Shown: positions 10,611 through 19,341, numbered from the stretch's first letter. The stretch: DNA of 64,000 bases from Pseudomonas urmiensis (GCF_014268815.2 NZ_JABWRE020000002.1:138317-202316); one strand, 5' to 3'. The notes: a model not told the origin generated them from the letters alone. A program made the numbers and translations.

Positions 10611-11458
10611 GCTGAATGCTCCTCCAATAATTCACGAATGACCGGCAGCAGATCACTGGCTGCCAGGCCTCTGCCTTTTACCCCCAAGCGCTCGCCCGCG
10701 CAGGCATGCAGCCAGACGCCCAGGCAAGCCGCCGACCAGGCGTCCAGGCCCTGCGCCAGCAGCGCCGCCAGCACCCCGGTAAGCACATCGCCAAGGCCTG
10801 CGCCGGCCATCGCAGGATGACCCCGCCCGCACAGCGCCACCTGCCCCGCCGGGTCAGCGACCAGGGTGCCAGCGCCCTTGAGTACGCAGATGCTGGCGTA
10901 TCTGCGCGCCAGCTTACGCGCAGCGCCCGGCCGGTCGGCCTGCACGGCTTCGGTCGACACCCCAAGCAACCGCGCCGCCTCGCCCGGGTGCGGGGTAAGA
11001 ATGCTAGCGCTGGGCAGGGCCAAGGGCGTGCGGGCCAGCAGGTTAAGGGCATCGGCGTCCCACACTTGGGGGCGCTCGGCATTGGCAACTGCCGACAACA
11101 AGCTGCGCCCCCAAGCCGCCTGACCCAGGCCAGGGCCTACCACCAGCACCGATGCCCGTTCCAATACGGTCATCAGCTGATTGGCCGAACTCACGCCCAA
11201 GCACATGGTTTCAGGTAGACGAGCCAGGGCTGCGGGCACGTGTTCGGGCCGCGTGGCAATGCTCACCAGGCCAGCCCCACAACGCAGCGCTGCTTCGCTA
11301 CTGAGCAACACCGCACCGCCGGTACCCAGGTCGCCTCCGACCACCAGCACGTGGCCAAAGTCACCTTTTTGGGCGTCTGGACGGCGCGGCGGCAGGCTGG
11401 CCAAGCTGGCACGGCTGAGCAGTTTTACCGGGTTGGCAGGGTGTTTGGTCTGGGGCAT
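10598..11458 (-). CDS. nnrD: ADP-dependent (S)-NAD(P)H-hydrate dehydratase, stand-alone
   Basis: Repairs hydrated NADH and NADPH using ADP as phosphate donor. The 286-residue protein shows the ribokinase-like fold with GDFGHVLVVGGDLGTGGA, PHPGEAARLLG and GLGDVLTG, which hold substrate and nucleotide. Unlike E. coli YjeF it has only the dehydratase half; no NnrE epimerase domain precedes it. The ATG at 11458 lies about 22 bases downstream of the predicted transcription start of a minus-strand TATAAT box, which argues against the upstream GTG at 11497. It is the first gene of the superoperon. Confidence 0.9.
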   Translation of the reverse strand: MPQTKHPANPVKLLSRASLASLPPRRPDAQKGDFGHVLVVGGDLGTGGAVLLSSEAALRCGAGLVSIATRPEHVPAALARLPETMCLGVSSANQLMTVLERASVLVVGPGLGQAAWGRSLLSAVANAERPQVWDADALNLLARTPLALPSASILTPHPGEAARLLGVSTEAVQADRPGAARKLARRYASICVLKGAGTLVADPAGQVALCGRGHPAMAGAGLGDVLTGVLAALLAQGLDAWSAACLGVWLHACAGERLGVKGRGLAASDLLPVIRELLEEHSACQV

Positions 11459-11486
11459 GGGGTCAAAGGCTCCGATGTCTGGCAGA

Positions 11487-11492
11487 ATTATA
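11487..11492 (-). promoter_or_regulatory. Candidate -10 box of the nnrD superoperon
   Basis: A perfect TATAAT on the minus strand lies 29 bases upstream of the nnrD ATG, in the 63-bp gap between divergent nnrD and queG. No good -35 hexamer is present 16-18 bases upstream. This would be the promoter for the nine-gene nnrD to hflC unit, though internal promoters are likely too, as in E. coli. Confidence 0.5.
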
Positions 11493-11521
11493 CGCACCTG
11501 AGCCTGTAATGCCTGTCATCC

Positions 11522-12598
11522 ATGTCCGCTTGTACTCCTGACCTCGCCGCGCTGGCCCAATCGATCAAGGATTGGGGCCGTGAACTCGGCTTCGCCCATG
11601 TCGGTATCGCTGGTGTAGACCTTGGCGAGCATGAGCTGCACCTGCAACGCTGGCTCGACGCGGGCTATCAGGGCGAGATGGACTACATGGCTGCGCACGG
11701 CAGCAAACGCGCCCATCCCGACCAACTGGTGCCCGGAACCTTGCGTGTGGTCTCGCTGCGCATGGACTACCTGCCCGGCGACACGCGCATGGCGCAGTTG
11801 CTGGCGCAACCAGACAAAGCCTATATATCGCGCTATGCCCTGGGTCGCGACTACCACAAGCTGGTGCGCAAGCGCGTGCAGCATCTGGCCGATCGGGTGC
11901 AGCAAGCCATTGGCCCGTTTGGCTTTCGCGCCTTTGTCGACAGTGCCCCGGTGCTGGAGAAAGCCATTGCCGAGCAAGCCGGGCTAGGCTGGATCGGCAA
12001 GAACACCCTGCTGCTCAACCGCAAGGCGGGCAGCTACTTCTTTCTTGCCGAACTGTTCGTCGACCTGCCACTGCCGGTAGATGACGCGCAGGTCAGTGAG
12101 CACTGTGGGCGTTGCCAGGCATGTCTGGACGTGTGCCCGACCCAGGCGTTTGTCGGGCCCTACGTGCTCGATGCGCGGCGCTGCATCTCGTACCTGACCA
12201 TCGAATTGAAGCAGGCGATACCGGTCGAGCTGCGACCACTGATCGGTAATCGGGTGTTTGGCTGCGATGATTGCCAGATCGTCTGCCCGTGGAATCGCTT
12301 TGCCCGGCCAACCCAGGAGAACGACTTCAAGCCGCGTCATGGCCTGGATAATGCTGAGTTGGCTGCGCTGTTTCTCTGGGACGAGGCGACCTTCCTGGGC
12401 AACACCGAGGGCTCGCCGCTGCGCCGGGCCGGTTATGAGCGCTGGTTGCGCAACCTCGCGGTGGGGCTGGGCAATGCGCCTTCGACGATCCCGGTGCTGG
12501 AAGCCTTACAGGCGCGCCGCGAGTATCCGTCGGAGCTGGTCAGGGAGCATGTGGAGTGGGCGCTGGCCCAGCATGAGGCGCGCACAGCCCCGCTCTGA
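11522..12598 (+). CDS. queG: Epoxyqueuosine reductase QueG
   Basis: Cobalamin-dependent iron-sulfur enzyme that reduces epoxyqueuosine to queuosine in the wobble position of GUN-decoding tRNAs, the last step of Q synthesis. The 358-residue protein has the conserved FVDSAPVLEKA segment (catalytic Asp), GWIGKNT, and two 4Fe-4S cluster motifs, CGRCQACLDVCP and CDDCQIVCP, with a HEAT-like C-terminal region. It is divergent from nnrD, and convergent with the TRIC-family gene, from which a REP element separates it. Confidence 0.96.
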   Translation: MSACTPDLAALAQSIKDWGRELGFAHVGIAGVDLGEHELHLQRWLDAGYQGEMDYMAAHGSKRAHPDQLVPGTLRVVSLRMDYLPGDTRMAQLLAQPDKAYISRYALGRDYHKLVRKRVQHLADRVQQAIGPFGFRAFVDSAPVLEKAIAEQAGLGWIGKNTLLLNRKAGSYFFLAELFVDLPLPVDDAQVSEHCGRCQACLDVCPTQAFVGPYVLDARRCISYLTIELKQAIPVELRPLIGNRVFGCDDCQIVCPWNRFARPTQENDFKPRHGLDNAELAALFLWDEATFLGNTEGSPLRRAGYERWLRNLAVGLGNAPSTIPVLEALQARREYPSELVREHVEWALAQHEARTAPL

Positions 12599-12603
12599 AC
12601 TCA

Positions 12604-12629
12604 CGCGGGAGCGGGCTCGCCCCGCGATA
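12604..12629. repeat. REP element (single copy)
   Basis: The sequence GCGGGAGCGGGCTCGCCCCG followed by CGATAG is a variant of the 20-30 bp palindromic REP found repeatedly in this window. It lies between the convergent 3' ends of queG and the TRIC-family gene and has no inverted partner nearby. Confidence 0.75.
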
Positions 12630-12647
12630 GAATCGGCACTGACGAAA

Positions 12648-13259
12648 TCACTGCTGGTCGTTGTAGTGGAACTTGGGCATTTCCCAATGGAAACGAATCG
12701 CCAGCAAACGCACCAGAAACCCGCCAAACAAGGTCAGCAGCATCGCCTGCTCCGCTGGCACCTGGAAGTGCACGCAGCCCAGGTAGAACCACGCAGCGGC
12801 AAACGACACGCTGGCATACAGCTCTCGGCGGAACACCAAGGGAATGTCGTTACAGAAGATATCCCGCAGGATGCCGCCAAACACCCCAGTGATCACCCCG
12901 CTGATCGAGGCCACCAGCATGCCCTGACCCATTTCCAGCGCGGTCATGCAGCCAATCAGGGTAAAGGCCACCAGCCCCAGCGCATCGAGTACCAGGAACA
13001 GCGAACGCAGGTGGCGCATCAACGGCGCGATGAAGATGGTCAGCAGCGCGGCGAAGCTGGTCAGTACCAGGTACTCGGGGTGCTTCACCCAGGTCAACGG
13101 GTAGTGCCCGAGCAGCACATCGCGCACCGAACCGCCACCCAGGGCAGTCACGCACGCGATTAGCACCACTCCAAACCAGTCCATCCCGCGACGACCGGCA
13201 GACAAGGCACCGGTCATGGCTTCGGCGGTAATGGCGATGAGGTAGAGCATCAACAACAT
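12648..13259 (-). CDS. TRIC/UPF0126 (YicG-like) membrane protein
   Basis: Inner-membrane protein of 203 residues built of two homologous halves, each with about three membrane segments and a conserved glycine-rich kink: GGGSVRDVL near residue 42 and GGILRDIF near residue 128. The family (UPF0126, TRIC-type channels) includes E. coli YicG, for which glycine transport has been suggested; the substrate here is not evident. The start MLLMLYLIAI at 13259 is the only good one. It is transcribed away from orn, as a single gene. Confidence 0.85.
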   Translation of the reverse strand: MLLMLYLIAITAEAMTGALSAGRRGMDWFGVVLIACVTALGGGSVRDVLLGHYPLTWVKHPEYLVLTSFAALLTIFIAPLMRHLRSLFLVLDALGLVAFTLIGCMTALEMGQGMLVASISGVITGVFGGILRDIFCNDIPLVFRRELYASVSFAAAWFYLGCVHFQVPAEQAMLLTLFGGFLVRLLAIRFHWEMPKFHYNDQQ

Positions 13260-13311
13260 GGTGGCTGTCCGTGCAGGAAAGGCGCGCAGTCTACCCAGTT
13301 GTTCGGAGCAC

Positions 13312-13342
13312 CAAAAGAGGGCGCGCCGAGTCTGATCGGCGC
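13312..13342 (-). terminator. Probable terminator after orn
   Basis: GCGCCGA (13323-13329) and TCGGCGC (13336-13342) form a stem with a six-base loop, followed in the minus direction by CTCTTTT. It starts about ten bases beyond the orn stop. The T-run is short and interrupted. Confidence 0.6.
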
Positions 13343-13351
13343 ACGCGATGC

Positions 13352-13894
13352 TCAGACCTTGATGAAGTGCTCGCGGTAGTGACGCAGCTCGGCGATCGAC
13401 TCGCGAATATCGTCCAGGGCCAGGTGCGTGCTGCCCTTCTTGAAGCTGTCACGCACATCCGGCGCCCAGCGCGCGGCGAGCTCCTTGAGTGTGGAGACGT
13501 CGAGGTTGCGGTAGTGGAAATAGCTTTCCAGGGTTTTCATGTGGCGATACAGGAAGCGCCGGTCCTGGCAGATGCTGTTGCCACAGATCGGCGACTTGCC
13601 CTTAGGCACCCATTGTTCGAGGAACTTGACGGTTACAGCCTCGGCCTCGGCCATGCTGATGCGGCTTTCGCGCACGCGCTGGGTCAGACCGGAGGCGCCG
13701 TGGGTGCGGGTGTTCCACTCATCCATGCGCGCCAGCACTTCATCGCTGTGGTGGATGGCGATCACCGGGCCTTCGGCCAAGGTATTGAGGTTGCTGTCGG
13801 TGACGATGGTGGCCATCTCGATGATGACGTCGTTGTCCGGATCCAGACCGGTCATTTCCAGATCGATCCAGATCAGGTTCTGTGTGTTGTCCAT
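13352..13894 (-). CDS. orn: Oligoribonuclease
   Basis: 3'-5' exonuclease of the DEDDh family that degrades RNA dinucleotides; in Pseudomonas it also clears pGpG, the breakdown product of c-di-GMP. The 180-residue protein has the first DEDD motif in [12 protein letters not shown], a second Asp in [11 protein letters not shown], and the final H-x4-D in [11 protein letters not shown]. The ATG at 13894 ([13 protein letters not shown]) gives the family length; nine more in-frame codons lie upstream. It is divergent from rsgA, as in most gamma-proteobacteria. Confidence 0.97.
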   Translation of the reverse strand: MDNTQNLIWIDLEMTGLDPDNDVIIEMATIVTDSNLNTLAEGPVIAIHHSDEVLARMDEWNTRTHGASGLTQRVRESRISMAEAEAVTVKFLEQWVPKGKSPICGNSICQDRRFLYRHMKTLESYFHYRNLDVSTLKELAARWAPDVRDSFKKGSTHLALDDIRESIAELRHYREHFIKV

Positions 13895-14039
13895 GAAGGC
13901 GCTCCTCGAATAGGCCATCATCTTACCCTAGCGGCCAATGTCGATGCAGTCGCGAGCAAAAAGGTAACCGGATGGCACACAGGTGGAGCGTGCTAAACTG
14001 CCAGCCGTTTTCTTTCTGCCCCGCCAACACGGAACCTTC

Positions 14040-15071
14040 ATGGCCAAACGCCAGCTCAATCGCCGCCAGAACTGGCGCATCGAAAAAATCCAGGGCGAGC
14101 GCGCCGCACGCGCAGCCAAACGCGAGCAACATGCCTTGCAGGAACTGGAGGGTGGCGACCTGGGGCCCGAGCAATTTGGCCTGGTAATCGCCCACTTTGG
14201 CGTACAGGTCGAGGTCGAGGCGCAGGACGGCGAAGTCGCCGGGCAGATCTTCCGCTGCCACCTGCGGGCCAACCTGCCGGCACTGGTCACCGGTGACCGA
14301 GTGGTTTGGCGCGCGGGCAACCAAGGAATTGGCGTCATCGTCGCGCAGTTGCCGCGCAGCACCGAGCTGTGTCGGCCAAACAACCACGGCCAGCTCAAGC
14401 CGGTGGCGGCCAACGTCGACCTGATCGTAATCGTCTTCGCCCCGGCCCCCGAGCCCCACGCCAACCTGATCGACCGCTACTTGGTAGCCGCCGAGCATGC
14501 CGGCATCCGCCCCTTGCTGCTGCTGAACAAGGCCGACCTGGTCAACGAGGAAAACGGCCCAGGGCTGAACGCCCTGCTTGAGGTCTATCGCGACCTGGGT
14601 TATCCACTGCTAGAAGTTTCCGCGCATCAAGGCGATGGCATGCAGCGCCTGCAAGAGCTGCTCGATGGCCACACCAGTGTGTTCGTCGGCCAGTCTGGCG
14701 TGGGTAAGTCCTCGCTGGTCAACAGCCTGTTGCCCGCCGCCCAAACCCGCGTGGGCGATCTTTCCGAGTGGTCCGGACAAGGCACGCACACCACCACCAC
14801 CGCCCGCCTCTATCACTTTCCCAATGGCGGCGACCTGATCGACTCACCGGGCATCCGTGAGTTCGGCCTAGTGCACGTCAGCCGCGATGATGTCGAAGCA
14901 GGCTTCATCGAATTCAGCGACCTGCTCGGCAACTGCCGCTTCCGCGACTGCAAACACGACCGCGAGCCTGGCTGCGCACTGCTCAAGGCGTTGGACGAAG
15001 GGCGGATCAAGCCGCAGCGGATGCACAGCTATCGCTCGATCATCGCCAGCTTGAGTGAAGATACCTACTAG
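14040..15071 (+). CDS. rsgA: Small-subunit ribosome biogenesis GTPase RsgA
   Basis: Circularly permuted GTPase that checks late 30S subunit assembly. The 343-residue protein has an N-terminal OB fold, then G motifs in permuted order: NKADL (G4), GQSGVGKSS (G1) and DSPG (G3). A C-terminal zinc-binding motif follows ([14 protein letters not shown], a C-x4-C-x-H-x5-C pattern). The ATG at 14040 ([18 protein letters not shown]) matches the family. It is divergent from orn. Confidence 0.96.
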   Translation: MAKRQLNRRQNWRIEKIQGERAARAAKREQHALQELEGGDLGPEQFGLVIAHFGVQVEVEAQDGEVAGQIFRCHLRANLPALVTGDRVVWRAGNQGIGVIVAQLPRSTELCRPNNHGQLKPVAANVDLIVIVFAPAPEPHANLIDRYLVAAEHAGIRPLLLLNKADLVNEENGPGLNALLEVYRDLGYPLLEVSAHQGDGMQRLQELLDGHTSVFVGQSGVGKSSLVNSLLPAAQTRVGDLSEWSGQGTHTTTTARLYHFPNGGDLIDSPGIREFGLVHVSRDDVEAGFIEFSDLLGNCRFRDCKHDREPGCALLKALDEGRIKPQRMHSYRSIIASLSEDTY

Positions 15072-15144
15072 ATTTCCGTAGGAAAAACTACCGACGCAAG
15101 TAGGACGGCTCTCGTTTAATCGTCAGCTATTGTTCCGCCCCGGT

Positions 15145-15185
15145 CTTTCCTTGATGGTCATGGCTCAAGCCTCATCAGGGAAGAG
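15145..15185 (+). promoter_or_regulatory. Imperfect stem-loop in the leader of the TIR-like gene
   Basis: CTTTCCTTGATG (15145-15156) can pair with CATCAGGGAAGAG (15173-15185) around a 16-base loop, just upstream of the possible leader ORF at 15192. There is no T-run, so it is not a standard terminator; it could be a protein-binding site or a leader structure. The 182-bp gap after rsgA holds nothing else that I can name. Confidence 0.35.
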
Positions 15186-15191
15186 CCGACT

Positions 15192-15254
15192 ATGACCTCC
15201 ACACCCGCAACATTCGCAAAGCGCCCCGCCCTCCATCAAGGAGGGCCTAGCTGA
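15192..15254 (+). CDS. Possible 20-residue leader peptide overlapping the TIR-like gene
   Basis: A short frame starts at ATG 15192, has a GGGAAGAG purine tract six bases upstream, and ends in a TGA that shares its last base with the ATG of the next gene (TGATG). The downstream gene's own ribosome site, AAGGAGGG, lies inside this frame. That arrangement suits translational coupling. The peptide, which begins MTSTPATFAKRP, has no recognisable motif. It is too short to be judged by composition, so its reality is unproven. Confidence 0.35.
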   Translation: MTSTPATFAKRPALHQGGPS

Positions 15255-15733
15255 TGCCCGTCGTCATCTGCTACCGCCACAATGAACGGCTCGACGCCTT
15301 CATTCTCAATGAGCGCTTGCTGCTTGAGGATGTTCCAACTCAACTGGTGCAATTCGACAGTATCGGGCAAACCACCGAAGACCTTTGCGGCGGCCTTTGC
15401 CAGCAACTCAGTGATGCCACCCATCTGATTGGCGTGCTCTCCAGCGAGGGCGCGCAGCAATGGTGGACGGCATGGTTGATGGGCGCAGCGGTCATGGCCA
15501 GTCGGCGGGTCAGCCTGTACCAGAGTGGCGCGCAGTCATTGCCAGAACATCTAGGTAAGTGGCCGGTTATGCGCAGCCGTGAGCACATCGAGCTGTTTGT
15601 GCGCGCCTACCATGATGAACGGACCTTTGAGCGGGCGATGTCGCTGCCACCGGTGCGTTTGCACAGTGTCGACCGGAGTAATGCGGATTTCTTTCATGCC
15701 GATCTCAAGGCCAAGATTCGGCGGGGCTTTTGA
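15254..15733 (+). CDS. Small TIR-like protein of unknown function
   Basis: No function is recognised with certainty. The 159-residue cytoplasmic protein resembles a TIR/flavodoxin-like fold: a first strand MPVVICYRHN, a second strand LVQFDS (31-36), a helix and strand ATHLIGVLSSEGA (55-67), then a tryptophan-rich helix QQWWTAWLMGAA (68-79) where TIR domains carry S-x-W-x-x-x-E. The Glu of NADase-active TIR domains is not at that place, so enzyme activity is doubtful. It is probably coupled to a leader ORF, and is convergent with motB across a strong hairpin. Confidence 0.6.
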   Translation: MPVVICYRHNERLDAFILNERLLLEDVPTQLVQFDSIGQTTEDLCGGLCQQLSDATHLIGVLSSEGAQQWWTAWLMGAAVMASRRVSLYQSGAQSLPEHLGKWPVMRSREHIELFVRAYHDERTFERAMSLPPVRLHSVDRSNADFFHADLKAKIRRGF

Positions 15734-15737
15734 ATGA

Positions 15738-15760
15738 AGTGGGGCGCTTAGCGCCCCACT
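15738..15760. terminator. Hairpin between convergent TIR-like gene and motB
   Basis: A perfect stem of AGTGGGGCGC and GCGCCCCACT with a TTA loop lies in the 32-bp gap between the two stop codons. It probably ends transcription from both sides, though the T-runs on either side are poor. Confidence 0.7.
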
Positions 15761-15765
15761 TGCCC

Positions 15766-16773
15766 TTATTCCTTGGGCTCATCCATCTTCAATGTGCCAT
15801 CTTCGAAGATGTTCAGCTTCTGGCGCAACTCGCGAGGCTGCATCAGCTCGGCGGCTGCTCCAGGCGCTGCTGGCGCCGCAGCGCCAGGGGCGGCTGGCGC
15901 TGCCGGTGGTGCCTCAGGCGTACCCTGCTCGCCTTCGATGTTACGCTGGGCCTTCTTGGTCAAGACGATGATATCGATGCGCCGGTTGACCGGGTTGAAC
16001 GGATCCTTGCGATCGAACAGCGACGACGAGGCATAACCGACCACGCGCGCCACCTGATCATCCGGATAACCACCCGCCACCAGTGCCCGCCGCGCAGCGT
16101 TGGCACGGTTGGCCGACAGCTCCCAGTTACCGAACTCCCCAGCGCCGGCATACGGTTTGGCATCGGTGTGGCCGCTGACGCTGATCTTGTTCGGCACCGC
16201 CTTGATGGTGTCGGCCATGGCCAGCAGGATGTCTTCGAAGTACGGCTGCAAGCGTGCGCTGCCGATATCGAACATCGGCCGGTTCTCGGCATCCATGATC
16301 TGGATGCGCAGGCCGTCCTGGGTGATCTCGAACAGGATCTGGTCCTTGAACTTCTGCAGCTGCGGGTTTTCCTCGACCTTGTTCTGCAACTCTTGCAGGA
16401 GCAGGTTCAAACGCTCCTTCTCGACCTGCTCGGCCATGGTCTCGACCTGGTCCTTGTCCAACTGAATGCTGGTGTCAGGGGTCGGCTCGGACTTTTCTTC
16501 TGGGTTGATGGTCTTTTCTGGCGCCAGCTGCGGCGAGCCGCCCAGGTCGATGACGTAGGGCGTGCCGCTTTCAGAGAAGCCAATCGGATCCTTGAAGTAG
16601 CCGGCAATGGCGATCTTCTGCTCAGGTGTGGCGGTCGACAGCAACCACAGCACCAGGAAGAACGCCATCATCGCCGTGGCGAAGTCGGCGAAGGCGATCT
16701 TCCAGGCGCCGCCGTGGTGCCCGCCACCAAAGCGCTTGACGCGCTTGATGATTATCGGCTGATTGTTTTCCAT
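15766..16773 (-). CDS. motB: Flagellar stator protein MotB
   Basis: Proton-channel and peptidoglycan-anchoring subunit of the flagellar stator. The 335-residue protein has a short basic cytoplasmic tail, one membrane segment with the proton-carrying Asp (FADFATAMMAFFLVLWLL, Asp near residue 30), a linker rich in E, Q and P, and a C-terminal OmpA-like peptidoglycan-binding domain (GHTDAKPYAG, then NWELSANRANAARRAL). It ends in a P/A-rich tail. It follows motA by three bases, so the two are co-transcribed. Confidence 0.96.
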   Translation of the reverse strand: MENNQPIIIKRVKRFGGGHHGGAWKIAFADFATAMMAFFLVLWLLSTATPEQKIAIAGYFKDPIGFSESGTPYVIDLGGSPQLAPEKTINPEEKSEPTPDTSIQLDKDQVETMAEQVEKERLNLLLQELQNKVEENPQLQKFKDQILFEITQDGLRIQIMDAENRPMFDIGSARLQPYFEDILLAMADTIKAVPNKISVSGHTDAKPYAGAGEFGNWELSANRANAARRALVAGGYPDDQVARVVGYASSSLFDRKDPFNPVNRRIDIIVLTKKAQRNIEGEQGTPEAPPAAPAAPGAAAPAAPGAAAELMQPRELRQKLNIFEDGTLKMDEPKE

Positions 16774-16776
16774 GAC

Positions 16777-17628
16777 TCAGCGACCGCGAACCGCTTGTTC
16801 CAGCTCGGCGAAGCTCGGACGGTGCTTGGGATAGAGCACCTTGCGCCCGAATTCGACGGCCAGCGATGGCGGCATGCCAGAGGCCGAAGCAACCAGCGAA
16901 GCCTTGATCGCCTCGTACAGGTTGACCTCTTCCTTGGCGTCGTGCGCCAGGCAGGTGGCCAGGGGGCCGAAGAAGCCGTAGGCAGCCAGAATACCGAAGA
17001 AGGTACCGACCAGTGCCGCACCCACGTGCAGGCCGATCGAGGCCTGGTCGCCTTCACCCAGCGAGGCCATGGTCACGACGATACCCAGTACCGCGGCGAC
17101 GATACCGAAACCAGGCATGCCGTCGGCGATGCCGGTCACCGCATGGGAGGGGTGATCGAGTTCTTCCTTCATGCTCAGCAGCTCCATGTCGAACAAGCCT
17201 TCGAGCTCGTGCGGGGCCATGTTGCCGGTGGACATGATGCGCAGGTAATCGCAGATGAACGCGGTCATGCGCTCATCACCCAGCACTGCAGGGTATTTAG
17301 CGAAGATCGGGCTGGCCGCAGCGTCTTCGATATCGCTCTCGATTGCCATCATGCCTTCACGACGGCTCTTGTTGAGGATCTCGTAAACCAGGCCAAGCAC
17401 CTCCAGATAGAAGGTGTGGGAGAAGCGCGAGCCGAACATCTTCATCGACTTCTTGATCACATGCATGGTCATGTAACCAGGGTTGGCCTGCAGGAACGCG
17501 CCAAAGGCCGCACCGCCGATGATCAGCACTTCGAACGGCTGGATCAGCGCCGCGATCTTGCCGTGGGAGAGTACGTAGCCGCCGAGCACGCTCGCGAATA
17601 CGACGATGATGCCGATAATTTTAGCCAT
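16777..17628 (-). CDS. motA: Flagellar stator protein MotA
   Basis: Subunit of the MotA5B2 proton-driven stator. The 283-residue protein has four membrane segments (1-20, about 32-50, and two between about 165 and 220), and a large cytoplasmic loop that contacts FliG. The segment PGFGIVAAVLGIVVTM holds a conserved channel proline region. It is preceded by a FliA-type promoter. Pseudomonads often encode a second stator, MotCD, which is not in this window. Confidence 0.96.
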   Translation of the reverse strand: MAKIIGIIVVFASVLGGYVLSHGKIAALIQPFEVLIIGGAAFGAFLQANPGYMTMHVIKKSMKMFGSRFSHTFYLEVLGLVYEILNKSRREGMMAIESDIEDAAASPIFAKYPAVLGDERMTAFICDYLRIMSTGNMAPHELEGLFDMELLSMKEELDHPSHAVTGIADGMPGFGIVAAVLGIVVTMASLGEGDQASIGLHVGAALVGTFFGILAAYGFFGPLATCLAHDAKEEVNLYEAIKASLVASASGMPPSLAVEFGRKVLYPKHRPSFAELEQAVRGR

Positions 17629-17692
17629 AGGTTCAAAGCACTTGCTGTCGTGGTCAGGGTCGGGGACGGGAGCTTTAAAACTCTTCTTCTAC

Positions 17693-17719
17693 TTATCGGC
17701 AGAACTGCGCCAGACTATA
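17693..17719 (-). promoter_or_regulatory. FliA (sigma-28) promoter of motAB
   Basis: On the minus strand a perfect GCCGATAA (-10, at 17693-17700) is preceded by TATA (17716-17719; consensus TAAA) at the standard 15-base spacing. The expected transcript would start near 17682, about 55 bases before the motA ATG. This places motAB in the late, FliA-dependent flagellar class. Confidence 0.8.
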
Positions 17720-17758
17720 GCCACTCAAAGCGAAAAGCCAGTTTGGACTGATGTCAAA

Positions 17759-19294
17759 ATGCCAATTGAAGCCAAGGTACCAGGTCAGATTCCGCGCACC
17801 CTCGATGGCTGGATAAAGCTGCTCGACAGCGTCCGCCTGCCGGTGCCGAAAGAAAGCCACGACCGTGTTTTAGCCGCAATCAATGACAGCCGTAGGTCCC
17901 TGCGCGAAATCGCCGAACTGATGCAGGACAGCCCGGCCCTGGTGCTTTGCGTGATGCGTGAGGCCAATCATCCAGCCAATGCCAGCCAGGCCGAGCCCGC
18001 CGAAAGCCTTGAGGTGGCCGTCAACCGCCTGGGCCTGGAGCGTACCGCCCAGTTGCTGACGCGCCTGCCCGCGCTGCCGGGCGACGACATCCCACCAGTG
18101 CTGCGCCAATTTCTACTGATCAGCCAACACGCCTCGCAGCAGGCCAGCGGCCTGTTCGCCAGCCGCCTGGCTCGACTGTGGCAGGAAATCCACTGGGGTA
18201 GCCTGTTGTTCCTGTCGCCGCTGTGGCCATTGGCCCTGAGCCACCCCAAGCTGCTGGACGCCTGGGAGCTGCGGGTGATCCACAAGGGTGAAGATGCCAC
18301 CGAAGTCGAACAGGAGCTGTTCGGGGTCCGCATCATGGAGTTGTGCCAAGCCGTTGCCAGTCACTGGCGCCTGCCCGAGTGGGTGACCCAGGGCTATCGC
18401 TTGCTGACCAGCGAACGCGAGTTGCTCGCCCAAGTACTGAACATCGCCCGCGAACCCGACAGCCTCACCCAGCAACACCGGCTGGATGAAGAGCCCGGCC
18501 TGCGCCGCTGGTTCAACCAGCCGGCCAACACCGTGCTACTGGCCAACGGCCTGGCCCTGGCCGCCCAGGTTGGCTGGGACAACCCGCACCTGCTGCGCTG
18601 GCAATTGCTGACTGCGCTGTATTTGCAAACCAGCCTCGATGACGTGCAGCAGCAGGTCCACCAACAAGCGGCGGCCAGCGCCCGCCACCATGCGCGCCAC
18701 GCCCTGTTCCACCCAGCCGAAGCGCTGATCTGGCCGTGGCAGCAACGCCGGCCGCACCCCGACATGCTCACCCCGCCGCCGCCGCCCAGTGAAGACCTGG
18801 TCCGCTGGCGTAAGCTGTGCAGTGAACTGTTGGCCCAGCCAAGCCCTTTCAGCAACGCCGTGCACCTGGCTAGCCAGGCCTGCGAAGCGCTGTTGGCCTG
18901 CGGCATGCAGCGGATCATGCTACTGATGCACGATAAGCCCAATGACGCTTTGCTCGTGCAACAAGCGGCTGGTTTGCCCAGTGAAGCCGCAGCCCTGAAC
19001 TTGCCAGTAGCCCAAAACAAACTGTTACAGCGCTTGACCAGTCAGGCCGGACAGCTGCGCCTGACCCCGGACAACCATGCGCAGTTTTCTGCCCTGCTGC
19101 CCGCAGCACTACGCGCGTTGTTCCGCAGCGAGCACCTACTGCTGCGCTCGCTGGCCGTCGATGGCCAGGTACTGATGCTGATGATTGCCGACCAGGGCGG
19201 TAAGCCGCTGGCTGATGTCGGTGTGCAAGCCTTTGGCAAAACCGCGCAGTGCGTAGAGCGTGCCCTGGCCACCTTCAGCAAGCCCAATCGTTAA
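17759..19294 (+). CDS. HDOD-domain protein with C-terminal GAF-like region
   Basis: The 511-residue cytoplasmic protein has an N-terminal HDOD domain (about 10-215; for example LDSVRLPVPKESHDRVLAAI and IAELMQDSPALVLCVMREAN). This fold is related to HD hydrolases but lacks the metal-binding HD pair and usually acts in signalling assemblies. A helical region, a proline stretch near residue 340, and a C-terminal GAF-like domain (about 360-500) follow. I chose the ATG at 17759 because the longer frame overlaps the motA promoter and start. It is divergent from motAB, which suggests but does not prove a role in motility control. Confidence 0.8.
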   Translation: MPIEAKVPGQIPRTLDGWIKLLDSVRLPVPKESHDRVLAAINDSRRSLREIAELMQDSPALVLCVMREANHPANASQAEPAESLEVAVNRLGLERTAQLLTRLPALPGDDIPPVLRQFLLISQHASQQASGLFASRLARLWQEIHWGSLLFLSPLWPLALSHPKLLDAWELRVIHKGEDATEVEQELFGVRIMELCQAVASHWRLPEWVTQGYRLLTSERELLAQVLNIAREPDSLTQQHRLDEEPGLRRWFNQPANTVLLANGLALAAQVGWDNPHLLRWQLLTALYLQTSLDDVQQQVHQQAAASARHHARHALFHPAEALIWPWQQRRPHPDMLTPPPPPSEDLVRWRKLCSELLAQPSPFSNAVHLASQACEALLACGMQRIMLLMHDKPNDALLVQQAAGLPSEAAALNLPVAQNKLLQRLTSQAGQLRLTPDNHAQFSALLPAALRALFRSEHLLLRSLAVDGQVLMLMIADQGGKPLADVGVQAFGKTAQCVERALATFSKPNR

Positions 19295-19341
19295 GCCTTA
19301 CGCTACAATCGCCCCCTCACGTTCCACCCTGGAGACTGTGG

